From Deltaproteobacteria bacterium (GTDB lineage Bacteria; Myxococcota_A; Polyangia; Haliangiales; Haliangiaceae): DNA of 41,408 nt. The position numbers were made by a program, and so were the translations under genes. This document shows positions 29,776 to 37,961 of the stretch, in pieces (positions within the stretch are counted from its first letter, which is position 1; each line of letters begins with the position of its first letter). The stretch is from assembly GCA_013813765.1 (NCBI GenBank), contig JACCRC010000398.1, forward strand, positions 1 through 41,408, given 5' to 3'. The notes below the pieces were generated by a model, which was not told the origin of the DNA, made no database searches, and saw only the letters and a list, made by a program, of their open reading frames with translations.

Positions 29776-30348
29776 TCAGGCTGTGGAAGCTCTGCGATAG
29801 ATCGCGTCGACGCTGAACGATCGGCCCGCGATCTCGACGGTCTCGCCAGCACGCGCGACCACGTGGAGCCAGTGGCCGCGCTCGGGTCGCCGGAACACCT
29901 CGATCTTCGGGGTCGCCTGCGATACCAGCACGTACTCCTTCAGCGAAGGAATCGTCATGTAGTGGGCGAACTTTTCGCCGCGGTCGTACTCCTCGGTCGA
30001 GTCCGACAGCACCTCGACGATCACGGTCGGATTCAGCAGCGCCTCTCCCATCACGCGCCCGTTGCGCTCGACCTTCTGCGACTCCACCGCGCCGCAGACG
30101 ACGGTGATGTCCGCGTAGGTCGAGAGCTTCGCCGCGCGGATGTACAGCATCGCGTCCGACTGGAACACGTCGCACGTCGTCAGCGCGGTCTTGAGCGCGG
30201 TGTTGACGTTACTGGCCAGCCGGCTGTGCTCGAGCGAGCCGCCGGCCATCGCGTAGATCACGCCGTCAAGCCACTCGTGCTTGGTCTCGCTCCGCTGCTC
30301 CGCGTCGAGGAAGTCCTCGAAGCTGACATAGCTCGGTACCAGATGCAC
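29776..30348 (-). CDS. Uma2 family (DUF820) putative endonuclease
   Basis: The 190-residue protein shows the Uma2 pattern: YVSFEDFLDAEQRSETKHEWLDG, GGSLEHSRLASNVNTAL, STYADITVV, and PTVIVEVLSDSTEEYDRGEKF. Uma2 proteins have a PD-(D/E)xK restriction-like fold; the Asp (YADI) and Glu (VEVLS) of the active site appear present and a Lys follows. Many genomes carry several copies; their targets are unknown. It is divergent from the DUF4139 lipoprotein gene across a 183-base spacer that holds a large inverted repeat. Start ATG 30348. Confidence 0.85.
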   Translation of the reverse strand: MHLVPSYVSFEDFLDAEQRSETKHEWLDGVIYAMAGGSLEHSRLASNVNTALKTALTTCDVFQSDAMLYIRAAKLSTYADITVVCGAVESQKVERNGRVMGEALLNPTVIVEVLSDSTEEYDRGEKFAHYMTIPSLKEYVLVSQATPKIEVFRRPERGHWLHVVARAGETVEIAGRSFSVDAIYRRASTA

Positions 30349-30411
30349 CAGCGATGACCTTACACCAGGGGGCCGGGTGGCGCTCGTGGGGAATCCCGCG
30401 GTGGCGCCGAC

Positions 30412-30476
30412 GCGAGCACCGGCAGGTGCGACAACACGATCGGGTGCGACACCGCAGCGAACTGACCGGTGCTCGC
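30412..30476. promoter_or_regulatory. 11-bp inverted repeat enclosing 18-bp-spaced direct repeats
   Basis: GCGAGCACCGG (30412-30422) and its exact complement CCGGTGCTCGC (30466-30476) are 43 bases apart. Between them GGTGCGACA occurs twice (30425-30433 and 30443-30451), 18 bases apart. The site is in the spacer between the divergent Uma2 and DUF4139 genes and could bind a regulator, or extrude or fold into a hairpin. Confidence 0.4.
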
Positions 30477-30531
30477 AGGCGTCAGCGGTGCGGCGTGGAT
30501 CGGTTGCGCTCCACGCCGTTACCTAGAGAGC

Positions 30532-33030
30532 ATGAGAGCTCTCCGGTTCGGTCTCGCGGCACTTCTCTTCTCGGCGTGTGCGGCTCCCAAAGCCGGGCAC
30601 GTCGACGGCGGCGTGCTCGGGCGCGTCGTCGTGTACAGAAACGGCGTCGCGTTCTACGAGCGTCACGCGAAGGTGCGCGACGGAAAGCTCACGGTGCAGG
30701 TACCGCGCGATCGCGTCGATGACTTCCTGAAGTCGCTGACCGTCGTCGATCCCGTCACGCGCAAGCCGCTGTCGGTCACGATCCCTCGAAAGGAAGCGGA
30801 CGACGGTAGCTACCTCACGATGACGCTCGAGACGGCGCAGCGCGGGCGCGCGGACGTGCTGCTCACGTACGTGACCGAGGCCCCGGCGTGGAAGCCGAGC
30901 TATCGGGTCGTGGTGGGCGCGAATCAGAAGGTGATGCTCGAGGGCTGGGCAATCGTCGACAACACGACGTCGGAGGACTGGAACGGCGTGCTCGTCGGCG
31001 TTGGAGCGAGCTCGGCGCTCGCGTTTCGCTACGACCTGTGGAGCGTGCGCGCGATCGATCGCGATCTGCTCGCCGGCGAGGAGAAGTTCGCGATCGCGCC
31101 GCCGACGGGCGTGTCGCCGTACTCCGATGTCAGCGGGGCCGAGGAGCTCGCGAGCCTCGACCCCTCGGAGGTGCGCAGCGGTGCGGGCACCGGCACGGCG
31201 AACGTCCCCGCGGCCACGCAGGGCGATAGCCTCGGCGTTTCGTTCTCGGGCAGCACGTCGCTCGAGAATGGGTACACGAACAACGGCGCGGCCATCACGC
31301 GCGGCATCCAGGGCACGGTGAGGGACAAGAAGACCGGCGAGCTGCTGCCGGGCGTCACCGTCGTGGCGACCTCGAAGACCGCGGCGCAACAGGCCGCGAT
31401 CACCGATGGGAGCGGTCACTACGCGATGTCACTCGATCCCGGCACGTACACCGTCACGTTCTACTACGCCGACGTCACGATCGACCGGAAGAACGTGAAG
31501 GTCGCCGGCGAGAAGCTGGCGGTCGTCAATCAAAGCCTCGACCAAGGCGCGAGCTATGGCGAGGTGATCAAGATCGAAGGTCGCGCGCCGACGATCGATG
31601 CGACCAGCACCTCGCAGGGCGTCACGATCGACCGCGTCTGGCTCCAAGGCGTGCCGGTGCCGGGCCGCACGTTCGAGAGCAGCTCCTCGAGCGCGGCGGG
31701 AAGCGCCGAGGCCTACAAGCCGCCCCCGCCGATCCAGCAGGGCGACGAGAAGCTGAAGGCGATCGTCGCGAAGGTGAAGAAGGACCGGAAGGACATCGTG
31801 ATCGAGACGCGCGGTCCGAGCGGCAGCGACAAGGACGCCGCGGCGCGCGCGCAGGCGGTGAAGAACAAGCTGATCGACGACGGCGTGCCGGCTGCGCGCA
31901 TCCACGTGGTGTCGAAGCTCGGGCCGAGCGAGGTCGCCGGCGTGCGCGTGCTCGCGGTCGCGCCGCAGCAACCCAAGGGCCCGACCGCGCCGCCGACCGG
32001 GCAGACGCGTGACCTCGGTCCCGACACGCCGGTCGGCGAGAGCCACTTCATGGCGGATCGGCCGATGACGGTGAAGCAGGGCACGAGCGCGATGGTCTCG
32101 ATGCTCCACGGCGAGACGACCGGCGGCGTCGTGTACCTCTACGATCCGATCTCGGACCGCGGTGACAAGCGGTTCGCGTTCAAGAGCGTGCGCCTCGACA
32201 ACCCGACCGACGACACGCTCGAGCCCGGACCGGTCACGGTCTACGGCGACGGCCGGTTCATCGGCGAGGGCATCACCGAGCCGGTGCCGCCGCGCGCCTC
32301 GGTCGTGGTGCCGTTCGCGCTCGACAAGCAGGTGATCGTCACGACCGCGGGCAGCGAGGACGATCGGATCGCGAAGCTGGTCACGCTGCAGCGCGGGATC
32401 CTCACGGCCGAGATCCAGCACCGCCGCACGACGAAGTTCACGGTGACGAGCCGCCTCGCGATTCCCGCGAAGGTCTATCTACGCCATCAGCTCGCCGAGG
32501 GCTGGACGCTGACCGAGGCACCGTCGAAGTTCACGAAGGTCGGCGACAGCCAGCTGTTCGAGGTCACGCTCGCGCCGCACGCCACCGCGGTCGTCGCGAT
32601 CGCCGAGGCAACGCCGGTGACCCGCACGTTCGAGCTGGGCTCCAAGGAAGCGCTCGGGATGATGAAGGTGTTCATCGACGAGCCGACCGCCTCGCCGGCG
32701 CTGAAGACGCAGATCAGCACGATGCTCGCCGCGCACCGCGGTGCGGTCGATCTACTCGACAAGATCGAGACGCTGCGCGATCAGCTCGGCGAGTACCGCG
32801 CGCGCTCCGGCGAGCTGCACGCGCAGCTGGTCACGCTCAAGGCGGTCAAGACCGGTGGCGAGCTGATGGCGTCGTTGCGCACCAAGCTCGACGAGACCTC
32901 GAATCGGATCCAGAAGATCACGATCGCGCTCGTCGAGACGCAGGAGCAGCTGATGCTCGCGCGGGTGAAGTTCCAGAACCAGCTGGTCGAGCTGAAGCTC
33001 GAGGACGCGACGCGGATCGGCCAGCGCTGA
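30532..33030 (+). CDS. Mosaic DUF4139-type lipoprotein with Oar-like insert
   Basis: The 832-residue lipoprotein (LLFSAC, Cys16) begins like mucoidy-inhibitor/DUF4139 proteins (VVVYRNGVAFYERHAKV; VLLTYVTEAPAWKPSYRVVV; GWAIVDNTTSEDWNGV). At ~235 it switches to sequence like Oar/TonB receptors of myxobacteria: GVSFSGSTSLENGYTNNGAA, a carboxypeptidase-regulatory-like domain (~258-340), then IEGRAPTIDATSTSQGVTID and VPVPGRTFES (~345-383). An OmpA-like fragment follows (~406-480). DUF4139 resumes at ~500 (GTSAMVSMLHGETTGGVVYLYDP; VRLDNPTDDTLEPGPVTVYG), ending in a coiled coil (~735-832). It seems a chimera with an inserted surface module. ATG 30532 is chosen for its lipobox; the frame is open upstream to 30469. 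Confidence 0.8.
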   Translation: MRALRFGLAALLFSACAAPKAGHVDGGVLGRVVVYRNGVAFYERHAKVRDGKLTVQVPRDRVDDFLKSLTVVDPVTRKPLSVTIPRKEADDGSYLTMTLETAQRGRADVLLTYVTEAPAWKPSYRVVVGANQKVMLEGWAIVDNTTSEDWNGVLVGVGASSALAFRYDLWSVRAIDRDLLAGEEKFAIAPPTGVSPYSDVSGAEELASLDPSEVRSGAGTGTANVPAATQGDSLGVSFSGSTSLENGYTNNGAAITRGIQGTVRDKKTGELLPGVTVVATSKTAAQQAAITDGSGHYAMSLDPGTYTVTFYYADVTIDRKNVKVAGEKLAVVNQSLDQGASYGEVIKIEGRAPTIDATSTSQGVTIDRVWLQGVPVPGRTFESSSSSAAGSAEAYKPPPPIQQGDEKLKAIVAKVKKDRKDIVIETRGPSGSDKDAAARAQAVKNKLIDDGVPAARIHVVSKLGPSEVAGVRVLAVAPQQPKGPTAPPTGQTRDLGPDTPVGESHFMADRPMTVKQGTSAMVSMLHGETTGGVVYLYDPISDRGDKRFAFKSVRLDNPTDDTLEPGPVTVYGDGRFIGEGITEPVPPRASVVVPFALDKQVIVTTAGSEDDRIAKLVTLQRGILTAEIQHRRTTKFTVTSRLAIPAKVYLRHQLAEGWTLTEAPSKFTKVGDSQLFEVTLAPHATAVVAIAEATPVTRTFELGSKEALGMMKVFIDEPTASPALKTQISTMLAAHRGAVDLLDKIETLRDQLGEYRARSGELHAQLVTLKAVKTGGELMASLRTKLDETSNRIQKITIALVETQEQLMLARVKFQNQLVELKLEDATRIGQR

Positions 33031-33067
33031 CGTTGGCACGAACGGCGTCTCGGGGTACGAACGGCCC

Positions 33068-34492
33068 ATGCCCGACCAACGTTTCGATGCTGTCGTGATC
33101 GGAGCCGGTCCCGGTGGTTATCCCGCCGCGATCCGCCTCGGTCAGCTCAAGGTGAAGACCGCCGTGATCGAGCGCGAGTACATGGGGGGCGTGTGCCTCA
33201 ACGTGGGCTGCATCCCGTCCAAGGCCGTGATTCACGCCGCGAAGATGTACGAGAAGCTGGGCCACACCGAGGACATCGGCATCACGATCCAGGGCAAGCC
33301 GTCCCTCGACATGAAGAAGCTGCAGCAGTGGAAGAGCGGTGTCGTCACCAAGCTCACCGGCGGCGTGCGCACCCTGCTGAAGGGCAACGGCGTCGAGATC
33401 ATCGACGGCTCGGCCACGCTCGCGGGCTCCGGGCCCGACGGCCACAAGATCACGGTCAAGACGAAGTCCGGCGAGCAGACGATCATCGCGAAGAACATCG
33501 TGCTCGCGACGGGCTCTCGCCCTGTGGAGATCCCGGGCTTCAAGATCGATCAGAAGCGCGTCATCGACTCGACCGGCGCGCTCGCGCTCGAGGCTGTGCC
33601 CGCGCGGATGGTCGTGATCGGCGGCGGCTACATCGGGCTCGAGCTCGGCATGGTCTACGCGAAGTTCGGCTCGAAGGTCACGGTCGTCGAGGCGATGCCG
33701 CGCCTGCTCGGCACCATCGACAAGGACTGCGTCGCGGTCGTCGAGCGCAAGCTGAAGAAGCTCGGCGTCGAGGTCATGCTGAACACGAAGGCGAAGGCGT
33801 GGGAGGACAAGGGCGACCGCGCCGTGCTCACGGTCGAGCTGCAGGATGGCAAGACCGCGACCGTCGACACCGACGTGATCCTGATGTCGATCGGCCGCCG
33901 CCCGAACAGCGAGAACCTCGGCCTCGACAAGGCCGGCGTCGCGATGGACAAGCGCGGCTACGTGATCGCGGATGATCACCTGCGCACGAACGTCGGCGGC
34001 ATCTACGCGATCGGCGATCTGATCGGCGGCATGATGCTCGCGCACAAGGCGACGAAGGAAGGCGAGATCGTCGCCGAGATCATCGCGGGTCACAAGGCCG
34101 CGTTCGACGTGCGCACGATCCCCGCGGTCGTGTTCACCGATCCGGAGATCGCGACGACCGGCCTCAACGAGGACGAAGCGAAGGCGAAGGGCCACGACAA
34201 GCTGAAGATCGGAAAGTTCCCGTTCGCCGCGCTCGGCCGCGCGCTGTCGGTCAACGACACCGACGGCTTCGTGAAGGTGATCGCCGACGCGGGCACCGGC
34301 GAGCTGCTCGGCGTGCACATCGTCGGCAACGGCGCGAGCGACCTGATCGCCGAGGCCACGCTCGCGATCGAGATGGGCGCGGTCGCCGATGACCTGCGCC
34401 TCACGATCCACGCGCACCCGACGCTGTCGGAAGCGCTGATGGAAGCCGCCGCCGTCGCGCTCGGCGAGGCGATCCACGTCATCAATCGCTAG
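33068..34492 (+). CDS. lpdA: Dihydrolipoamide dehydrogenase (E3)
   Basis: The 474-residue flavoprotein has all landmarks: FAD site VIGAGPGGYPAAIRLGQL, redox disulfide GGVCLNVGCIPSK (Cys43, Cys48), NAD-binding VVIGGGYIGLELGMVYAKFG, second FAD motif YAIGDLIGG, and the C-terminal catalytic HAHPTLSEALMEA. It reoxidises the dihydrolipoyl group of E2 with NAD+. E1 and E2 genes are 9-15 kb away in the window. It starts 37 bases after the DUF4139 gene. Its stop overlaps by 4 bases the stop of the opposite-strand lipoprotein. Confidence 0.96.
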   Translation: MPDQRFDAVVIGAGPGGYPAAIRLGQLKVKTAVIEREYMGGVCLNVGCIPSKAVIHAAKMYEKLGHTEDIGITIQGKPSLDMKKLQQWKSGVVTKLTGGVRTLLKGNGVEIIDGSATLAGSGPDGHKITVKTKSGEQTIIAKNIVLATGSRPVEIPGFKIDQKRVIDSTGALALEAVPARMVVIGGGYIGLELGMVYAKFGSKVTVVEAMPRLLGTIDKDCVAVVERKLKKLGVEVMLNTKAKAWEDKGDRAVLTVELQDGKTATVDTDVILMSIGRRPNSENLGLDKAGVAMDKRGYVIADDHLRTNVGGIYAIGDLIGGMMLAHKATKEGEIVAEIIAGHKAAFDVRTIPAVVFTDPEIATTGLNEDEAKAKGHDKLKIGKFPFAALGRALSVNDTDGFVKVIADAGTGELLGVHIVGNGASDLIAEATLAIEMGAVADDLRLTIHAHPTLSEALMEAAAVALGEAIHVINR

Positions 34493-34902
34493 AGGGTACG
34501 GATGCGGCGCTTCGCGAGCACGACGGTCGGTCCGTCGTTGCCGGCGTCGCAGAACCAGCCCATCTCGAAGTTGAAGTTGCCGCCCGCCGGCAGGTCGTAC
34601 GTCATCGAGGTCGATCCGTCGCCGTTGATGACGTCGCCGCCGCCGGAGATGAAGAAGTTCCCGAAGTCATCTTCCATCGACGTGTAGCGATCCGGGATCC
34701 CCGGCTCGTTCCAGCGCACGCGGAACGTCACCTTGTGGGGCACGTCGCCGTCCGCAGCGGGCTCGAAGATCGTCGCGGTGTGCGGCGGGCAGCGGTTCGG
34801 ATCGATCGCGGCATCCGGGCCGGTTCCCGGTGCCGAGCCAGTTTCATCCCAGTAGAGGCTACAGCCCGACGAGAGCACGCTAAGCAAGGCGAGGCGCAAC
34901 AT
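34489..34902 (-). CDS. Small lipoprotein of unknown function
   Basis: This 137-residue lipoprotein begins MLRLALLSVLSSGCSL (Cys14). The mature part (a Gly/Pro linker, then a beta-sandwich-like region: VTFRVRWNEPGIPDRYTSM, GNFFISGGGDVINGDG, FNFEMGWFCDAG) has two cysteines (RCPPHT, FCDAG). No family is recognised. ATG 34902 is chosen over the in-frame TTG at 34920 because it starts the signal directly. It converges on lpdA with a 4-base overlap of the stop codons. Confidence 0.65.
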   Translation of the reverse strand: MLRLALLSVLSSGCSLYWDETGSAPGTGPDAAIDPNRCPPHTATIFEPAADGDVPHKVTFRVRWNEPGIPDRYTSMEDDFGNFFISGGGDVINGDGSTSMTYDLPAGGNFNFEMGWFCDAGNDGPTVVLAKRRIRTL

Positions 34903-34919
34903 GCGCTCGCTCTTCCGCA

Positions 34920-34939
34920 ACGCACGTACCAGCGTGCGT
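34920..34939. other. 7-bp stem hairpin upstream of the lipoprotein gene
   Basis: ACGCACG-TACCAG-CGTGCGT is a perfect inverted repeat in the 139-base spacer between the SRAP-like gene and the lipoprotein gene, both on the minus strand. It could be a weak terminator of the SRAP-LysE transcript or a regulator site; there is no T-run. Nothing else is recognised in this spacer. Confidence 0.3.
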
Positions 34940-35041
34940 CCGTCACAACCGCGCAGACTCGCTGCGCCGCGATCATGGATCTCTGAGGCGAGCTGACGCC
35001 CATGTCACGCCGCAGTCGTCTGCCGCCGGTTGCCAGCGCCG

Positions 35042-35521
35042 CTAGAACAGCTCGCGCTGCGCGGGATTGCCAGGAGGTGCCGCCGCCACGCGCCACTCGG
35101 CGGGCAGCGCGACGAGCTCGCCGTCGTCGAGCCAGCGAGTGTCCGCGAGCACCGGCATCCGCTCGACGATCGGTAGGGCGATTCCCGTCGCGGGCACCGT
35201 GATGATCGCGAAGCTCTCGACGCCATCGTCCGCGTGCGTGGCCACGACGCCCGCGAGCGTGAATCGTCCGCGCGCGTGAAACCAGTGCGGCTGCTTGTGT
35301 AGCTTCGCGAACCATCCGTCGGCAGGTACGAGGCAACGCTTCGATTTCAGCTTCACGCTCGCCGCATCGAGCTCGTACACCATCGGTCCGCGCTTGCCCC
35401 CGTGCCCACGCCACGGTGCGAGCTGTCCCCAGCGCAGCTCGCGCTCGCCGTCCCGCGTTTGCACGAGCGCACGATCGCCGCGCGCGATCTCGCGAGGGTT
35501 GAGCGTGTACCGCTCGAGCAT
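35042..35521 (-). CDS. Degenerate SRAP-fold protein (YedK/HMCES family) without catalytic residues
   Basis: The 159-residue protein aligns with SRAP proteins: MLERYTL for MCGRYTL/MCGRFA, LRWGQLAPW, KRCLVPADGWF, KQPHWFHARGRFTLAGV, FAIITVPA, ERMPVLADTRWLDDG. Family enzymes such as YedK and HMCES crosslink to abasic DNA through Cys2, helped by Asn, Glu and His. Here Cys2 is Leu, the NARxET region is VYELDA, the Glu of GWFEW is Ala (GWFAKL), and the His of HDRRP is Val-Glu (VERMP). All four active-site residues are therefore replaced. It may bind DNA without bonding, or do something else. It starts 16 bases after the LysE-like gene's stop. Upstream codons in frame contain no MCG, so a mis-called start does not explain the loss. 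Confidence 0.78.
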   Translation of the reverse strand: MLERYTLNPREIARGDRALVQTRDGERELRWGQLAPWRGHGGKRGPMVYELDAASVKLKSKRCLVPADGWFAKLHKQPHWFHARGRFTLAGVVATHADDGVESFAIITVPATGIALPIVERMPVLADTRWLDDGELVALPAEWRVAAAPPGNPAQRELF

Positions 35522-35537
35522 GGATAACCGTAGCGCA

Positions 35538-36155
35538 CTAGCCGAGGAGGCCCAGCCCGCGGCCGAGCAAGCTGCCGCCGTAGACGATGAGCAGCACGCA
35601 TACGACGCGCGTGATCTGCCCGAGCAGCGCCTGGCGCGCGACCAGTCCGCGCTCCGCAAGCAGTCCGACGCCCGAGAACCACACCGCGGTTCCGAGCGAG
35701 ATGCCGCAGATCGCGGCCACCTGCCCTGCCGTCGGCTCCGGCCCCAGCACGCCCCCGACGAGGATCACCCACGTGACGAGCACGGCGGGATTCGCGAGCG
35801 ACAGCCCGAGTCCCACGACGGTACCGCGCCACGCGCCGCCCGGTCGCACCAGCTTCGCGGTCCCCGTCTCGACGCGCGGTCGCGTGAGCATGAACGCGGC
35901 GTACGCGATCACCATGACGCCGCTGATGCCCTGGATGATCGGAACGATGCCCGGATGCGCGGCGAACACGCGGCCCGCGCCGGCGACGCCGAGCGAGACG
36001 TAGATCGCGTCGCCGAGCGCCGCACCGATGGCGGTCGCCACCGCGCGCGCCTTGCCGTGGTTCTGCGCCGCCGCGAGCACCGCGAGGCCGCACGGCCCTG
36101 GAACGATGCTCGATCCGATGCCCAGCGCGAGTCCGAACAGGAAGAGTCCCAGCAC
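35538..36155 (-). CDS. LysE/RhtB family amino-acid exporter
   Basis: The 205-residue membrane protein has about six hydrophobic segments and the LysE family's PGP motif near the N terminus (SSIVPGPCGLAVLAAAQNHG), GAALGDAIYV, and ANPAVLVTW in the middle. Family members export amino acids or similar small molecules by proton antiport; the substrate is not predictable. Start is GTG 36155. It is divergent from lipB across 104 bases and followed by the SRAP-like gene after 16 bases. Confidence 0.85.
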   Translation of the reverse strand: MLGLFLFGLALGIGSSIVPGPCGLAVLAAAQNHGKARAVATAIGAALGDAIYVSLGVAGAGRVFAAHPGIVPIIQGISGVMVIAYAAFMLTRPRVETGTAKLVRPGGAWRGTVVGLGLSLANPAVLVTWVILVGGVLGPEPTAGQVAAICGISLGTAVWFSGVGLLAERGLVARQALLGQITRVVCVLLIVYGGSLLGRGLGLLG

Positions 36156-36259
36156 CCCGTCACCGTGCAGCGACGGAGCGTGAGCCTGCCGCGGTCCTCA
36201 CGTGAAGAGCGCGTGAAGCCCGTCTGGTCGGATCCGGCAGACCGTGGTAACCGCTACGG

Positions 36260-36904
36260 ATGGCCTCGTGGTCCGTCGTCGACCTCGGCACCGTCTCTTA
36301 CCGGGACGCGTGGGCCCGTCAGCTGGCGCTCGTCGAGGCGCGCCAGCACGCCGCCGCTCCCGACACGCTGCTGCTCGTGGAGCACGATCACGTCTACACG
36401 CTCGGTCGCCGCCGCGAGGCCGAGGCCAACGTGCTCGATGCCGGCGACGTGGAGGTCATCGGGATCGAGCGTGGCGGCGACGTCACCTATCACGGGCCCG
36501 GTCAGCTCGTGGCGTACCCGATCGTGCTCCTCCAGGAGGGCACCGAGCGCGACCTCCACAGGTACCTGCGGAACCTCGAGGAGGCCGTGATCGCCACCTG
36601 CGCGCGGTTTCACCTCACCGCGGACCGCGAGCCCGGCAAGACCGGCGTGTGGACCTCCACCCCGCTCGGCCGCAAGAAGCTGTGCTCCATGGGCATCGCG
36701 TGCCGCAAGTGGGTCACGTTTCACGGCCTCGCCCTGAACGTCACGACCGACCTCGCGTACTTCCGCCGGATCAACCCGTGCGGGTTCGAGTCCTCCGTCA
36801 TGACCTCGATGGCCGAGCAGCTCGGCACGGTCGATCCCGCGGCCGTGAAGCAGGTCCTGGCGGACGAGCTCGGCACGGCTCTCGCACGAGCGCCTGCCCG
36901 ATGA
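36260..36904 (+). CDS. lipB: Octanoyltransferase LipB
   Basis: The 214-residue enzyme carries the LipB motifs RGGDVTYHGPGQLVAYP, KLCSMGIACRKWVTFHGLALNV and INPCGFESSVMTS, with the catalytic Cys in NPCGF and Lys in RRKKL. It moves octanoyl from acyl-carrier protein to the lipoyl domain of E2 (or GcvH), where LipA inserts the sulfurs. It thus serves the E2 at 19493 in this same window. Its TGA overlaps the ATG of the next gene (ATGA), suggesting coupled translation. Start ATG 36260. Confidence 0.95.
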   Translation: MASWSVVDLGTVSYRDAWARQLALVEARQHAAAPDTLLLVEHDHVYTLGRRREAEANVLDAGDVEVIGIERGGDVTYHGPGQLVAYPIVLLQEGTERDLHRYLRNLEEAVIATCARFHLTADREPGKTGVWTSTPLGRKKLCSMGIACRKWVTFHGLALNVTTDLAYFRRINPCGFESSVMTSMAEQLGTVDPAAVKQVLADELGTALARAPAR

Positions 36905-37938
36905 AGCTGTACTCGTGCACCTGCAAGGGCCTCGTGTTCTTCGAGAACGTCCGTTGCACCGGGTGCGATCGCACGCTCGCGTTCCTGCCCGACCGCGGTG
37001 TCATGAGTGCGCTCGAGCCCGTGGACGCGACCACGTACGTCGCGCTCAGCCCGCAGGCCGACGGCGCACGTTACCGGCTCTGCAAGAACTCGATCGAATA
37101 CGCCGTGTGCAACTGGGCCGTCCCCGCGTCCAGCGGCGACGCGTTCTGCTTCGCCTGCAACTTCAACGAGGTCATCCCCGACACCACCGACCCAGCGTCG
37201 CGCGAGGCCTGGCACCGGATCGAGCTCAACAAGCGCCGCCTGTTCTACACGCTCATGGCCCTCGCGCTCCCTCTACTTCCCCGCAGCGTCGACAGCCGCG
37301 GGCTCGGCTTCGCCTTCAAGCGCGACGTCATGACCGGTCACGCCGACGGTCTCGTGACGATCAACATCGCCGAGGCGGACACCCCGACGCGCGAGCGCCT
37401 GCGCGAGAACCTCGCCGAGCACTACCGGACTCTGCTCGGCCACCTCCGCCACGAGGTCGGTCACTACTACTGGTCACGCCTGATCGACGGCTCGAGGCAG
37501 CTCGACGCTTTCCGCGCCCTCTTCGGCGACGAACGCGCTGACTACGGCGAAGCGCTCAAGCGCCACTACGAGTGCGGTCCACCCGCCGACTGGTCCACGC
37601 GTCACGTCAGCGCGTACTCCTCGATGCATCCGTGGGAGGACTGGGCCGAAACCTGGGCGCACTACTGCCACATGGTCGACACGCTCGAGACCGCGCGGAG
37701 CTACGGCCTCGCACTGCGCCCCGCCCCTGCCGGCGGCGCCAAGCTCAAGCCCGTCGCCGTGCCGCGCCTCGACTTCGACGACTTCAACGATCTCGTCAAC
37801 GCGTGGGTGCCGCTGACCCTCGCGCTCAACAGCCTCAACCGCAGCATGGGCCTGCAGGATCTCTATCCGTTCGTGCTCTCGAACGACGCGATCGCGAAGC
37901 TCCGCTTCGTGCACGACACGATCGAGCGACCGCACTAA
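36901..37938 (+). CDS. Zinc-binding metallopeptidase with N-terminal zinc ribbon
   Basis: The 345-residue protein opens with a zinc-ribbon-like set of cysteines (YSCTCKG, RCTGC) and a further Cys group (LCKNS, VCNWA, FCFACN). The C-terminal part holds HEVGHYYW (HExxH) in LLGHLRHEVGHYYW and the glutamate-rich HPWEDWAETWAHYCHMVDTLETA. This is the pattern of the bacterial putative zinc-binding metallopeptidase family (PF15887-like). The substrate is unknown; no signal peptide, so likely cytoplasmic. ATG 36901 overlaps the lipB stop. Translational coupling to lipB is odd for a peptidase and may be historical. Confidence 0.85.
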   Translation: MKLYSCTCKGLVFFENVRCTGCDRTLAFLPDRGVMSALEPVDATTYVALSPQADGARYRLCKNSIEYAVCNWAVPASSGDAFCFACNFNEVIPDTTDPASREAWHRIELNKRRLFYTLMALALPLLPRSVDSRGLGFAFKRDVMTGHADGLVTINIAEADTPTRERLRENLAEHYRTLLGHLRHEVGHYYWSRLIDGSRQLDAFRALFGDERADYGEALKRHYECGPPADWSTRHVSAYSSMHPWEDWAETWAHYCHMVDTLETARSYGLALRPAPAGGAKLKPVAVPRLDFDDFNDLVNAWVPLTLALNSLNRSMGLQDLYPFVLSNDAIAKLRFVHDTIERPH

Positions 37939-37961
37939 GTCCCCGTGCGATACTGGCGCTC

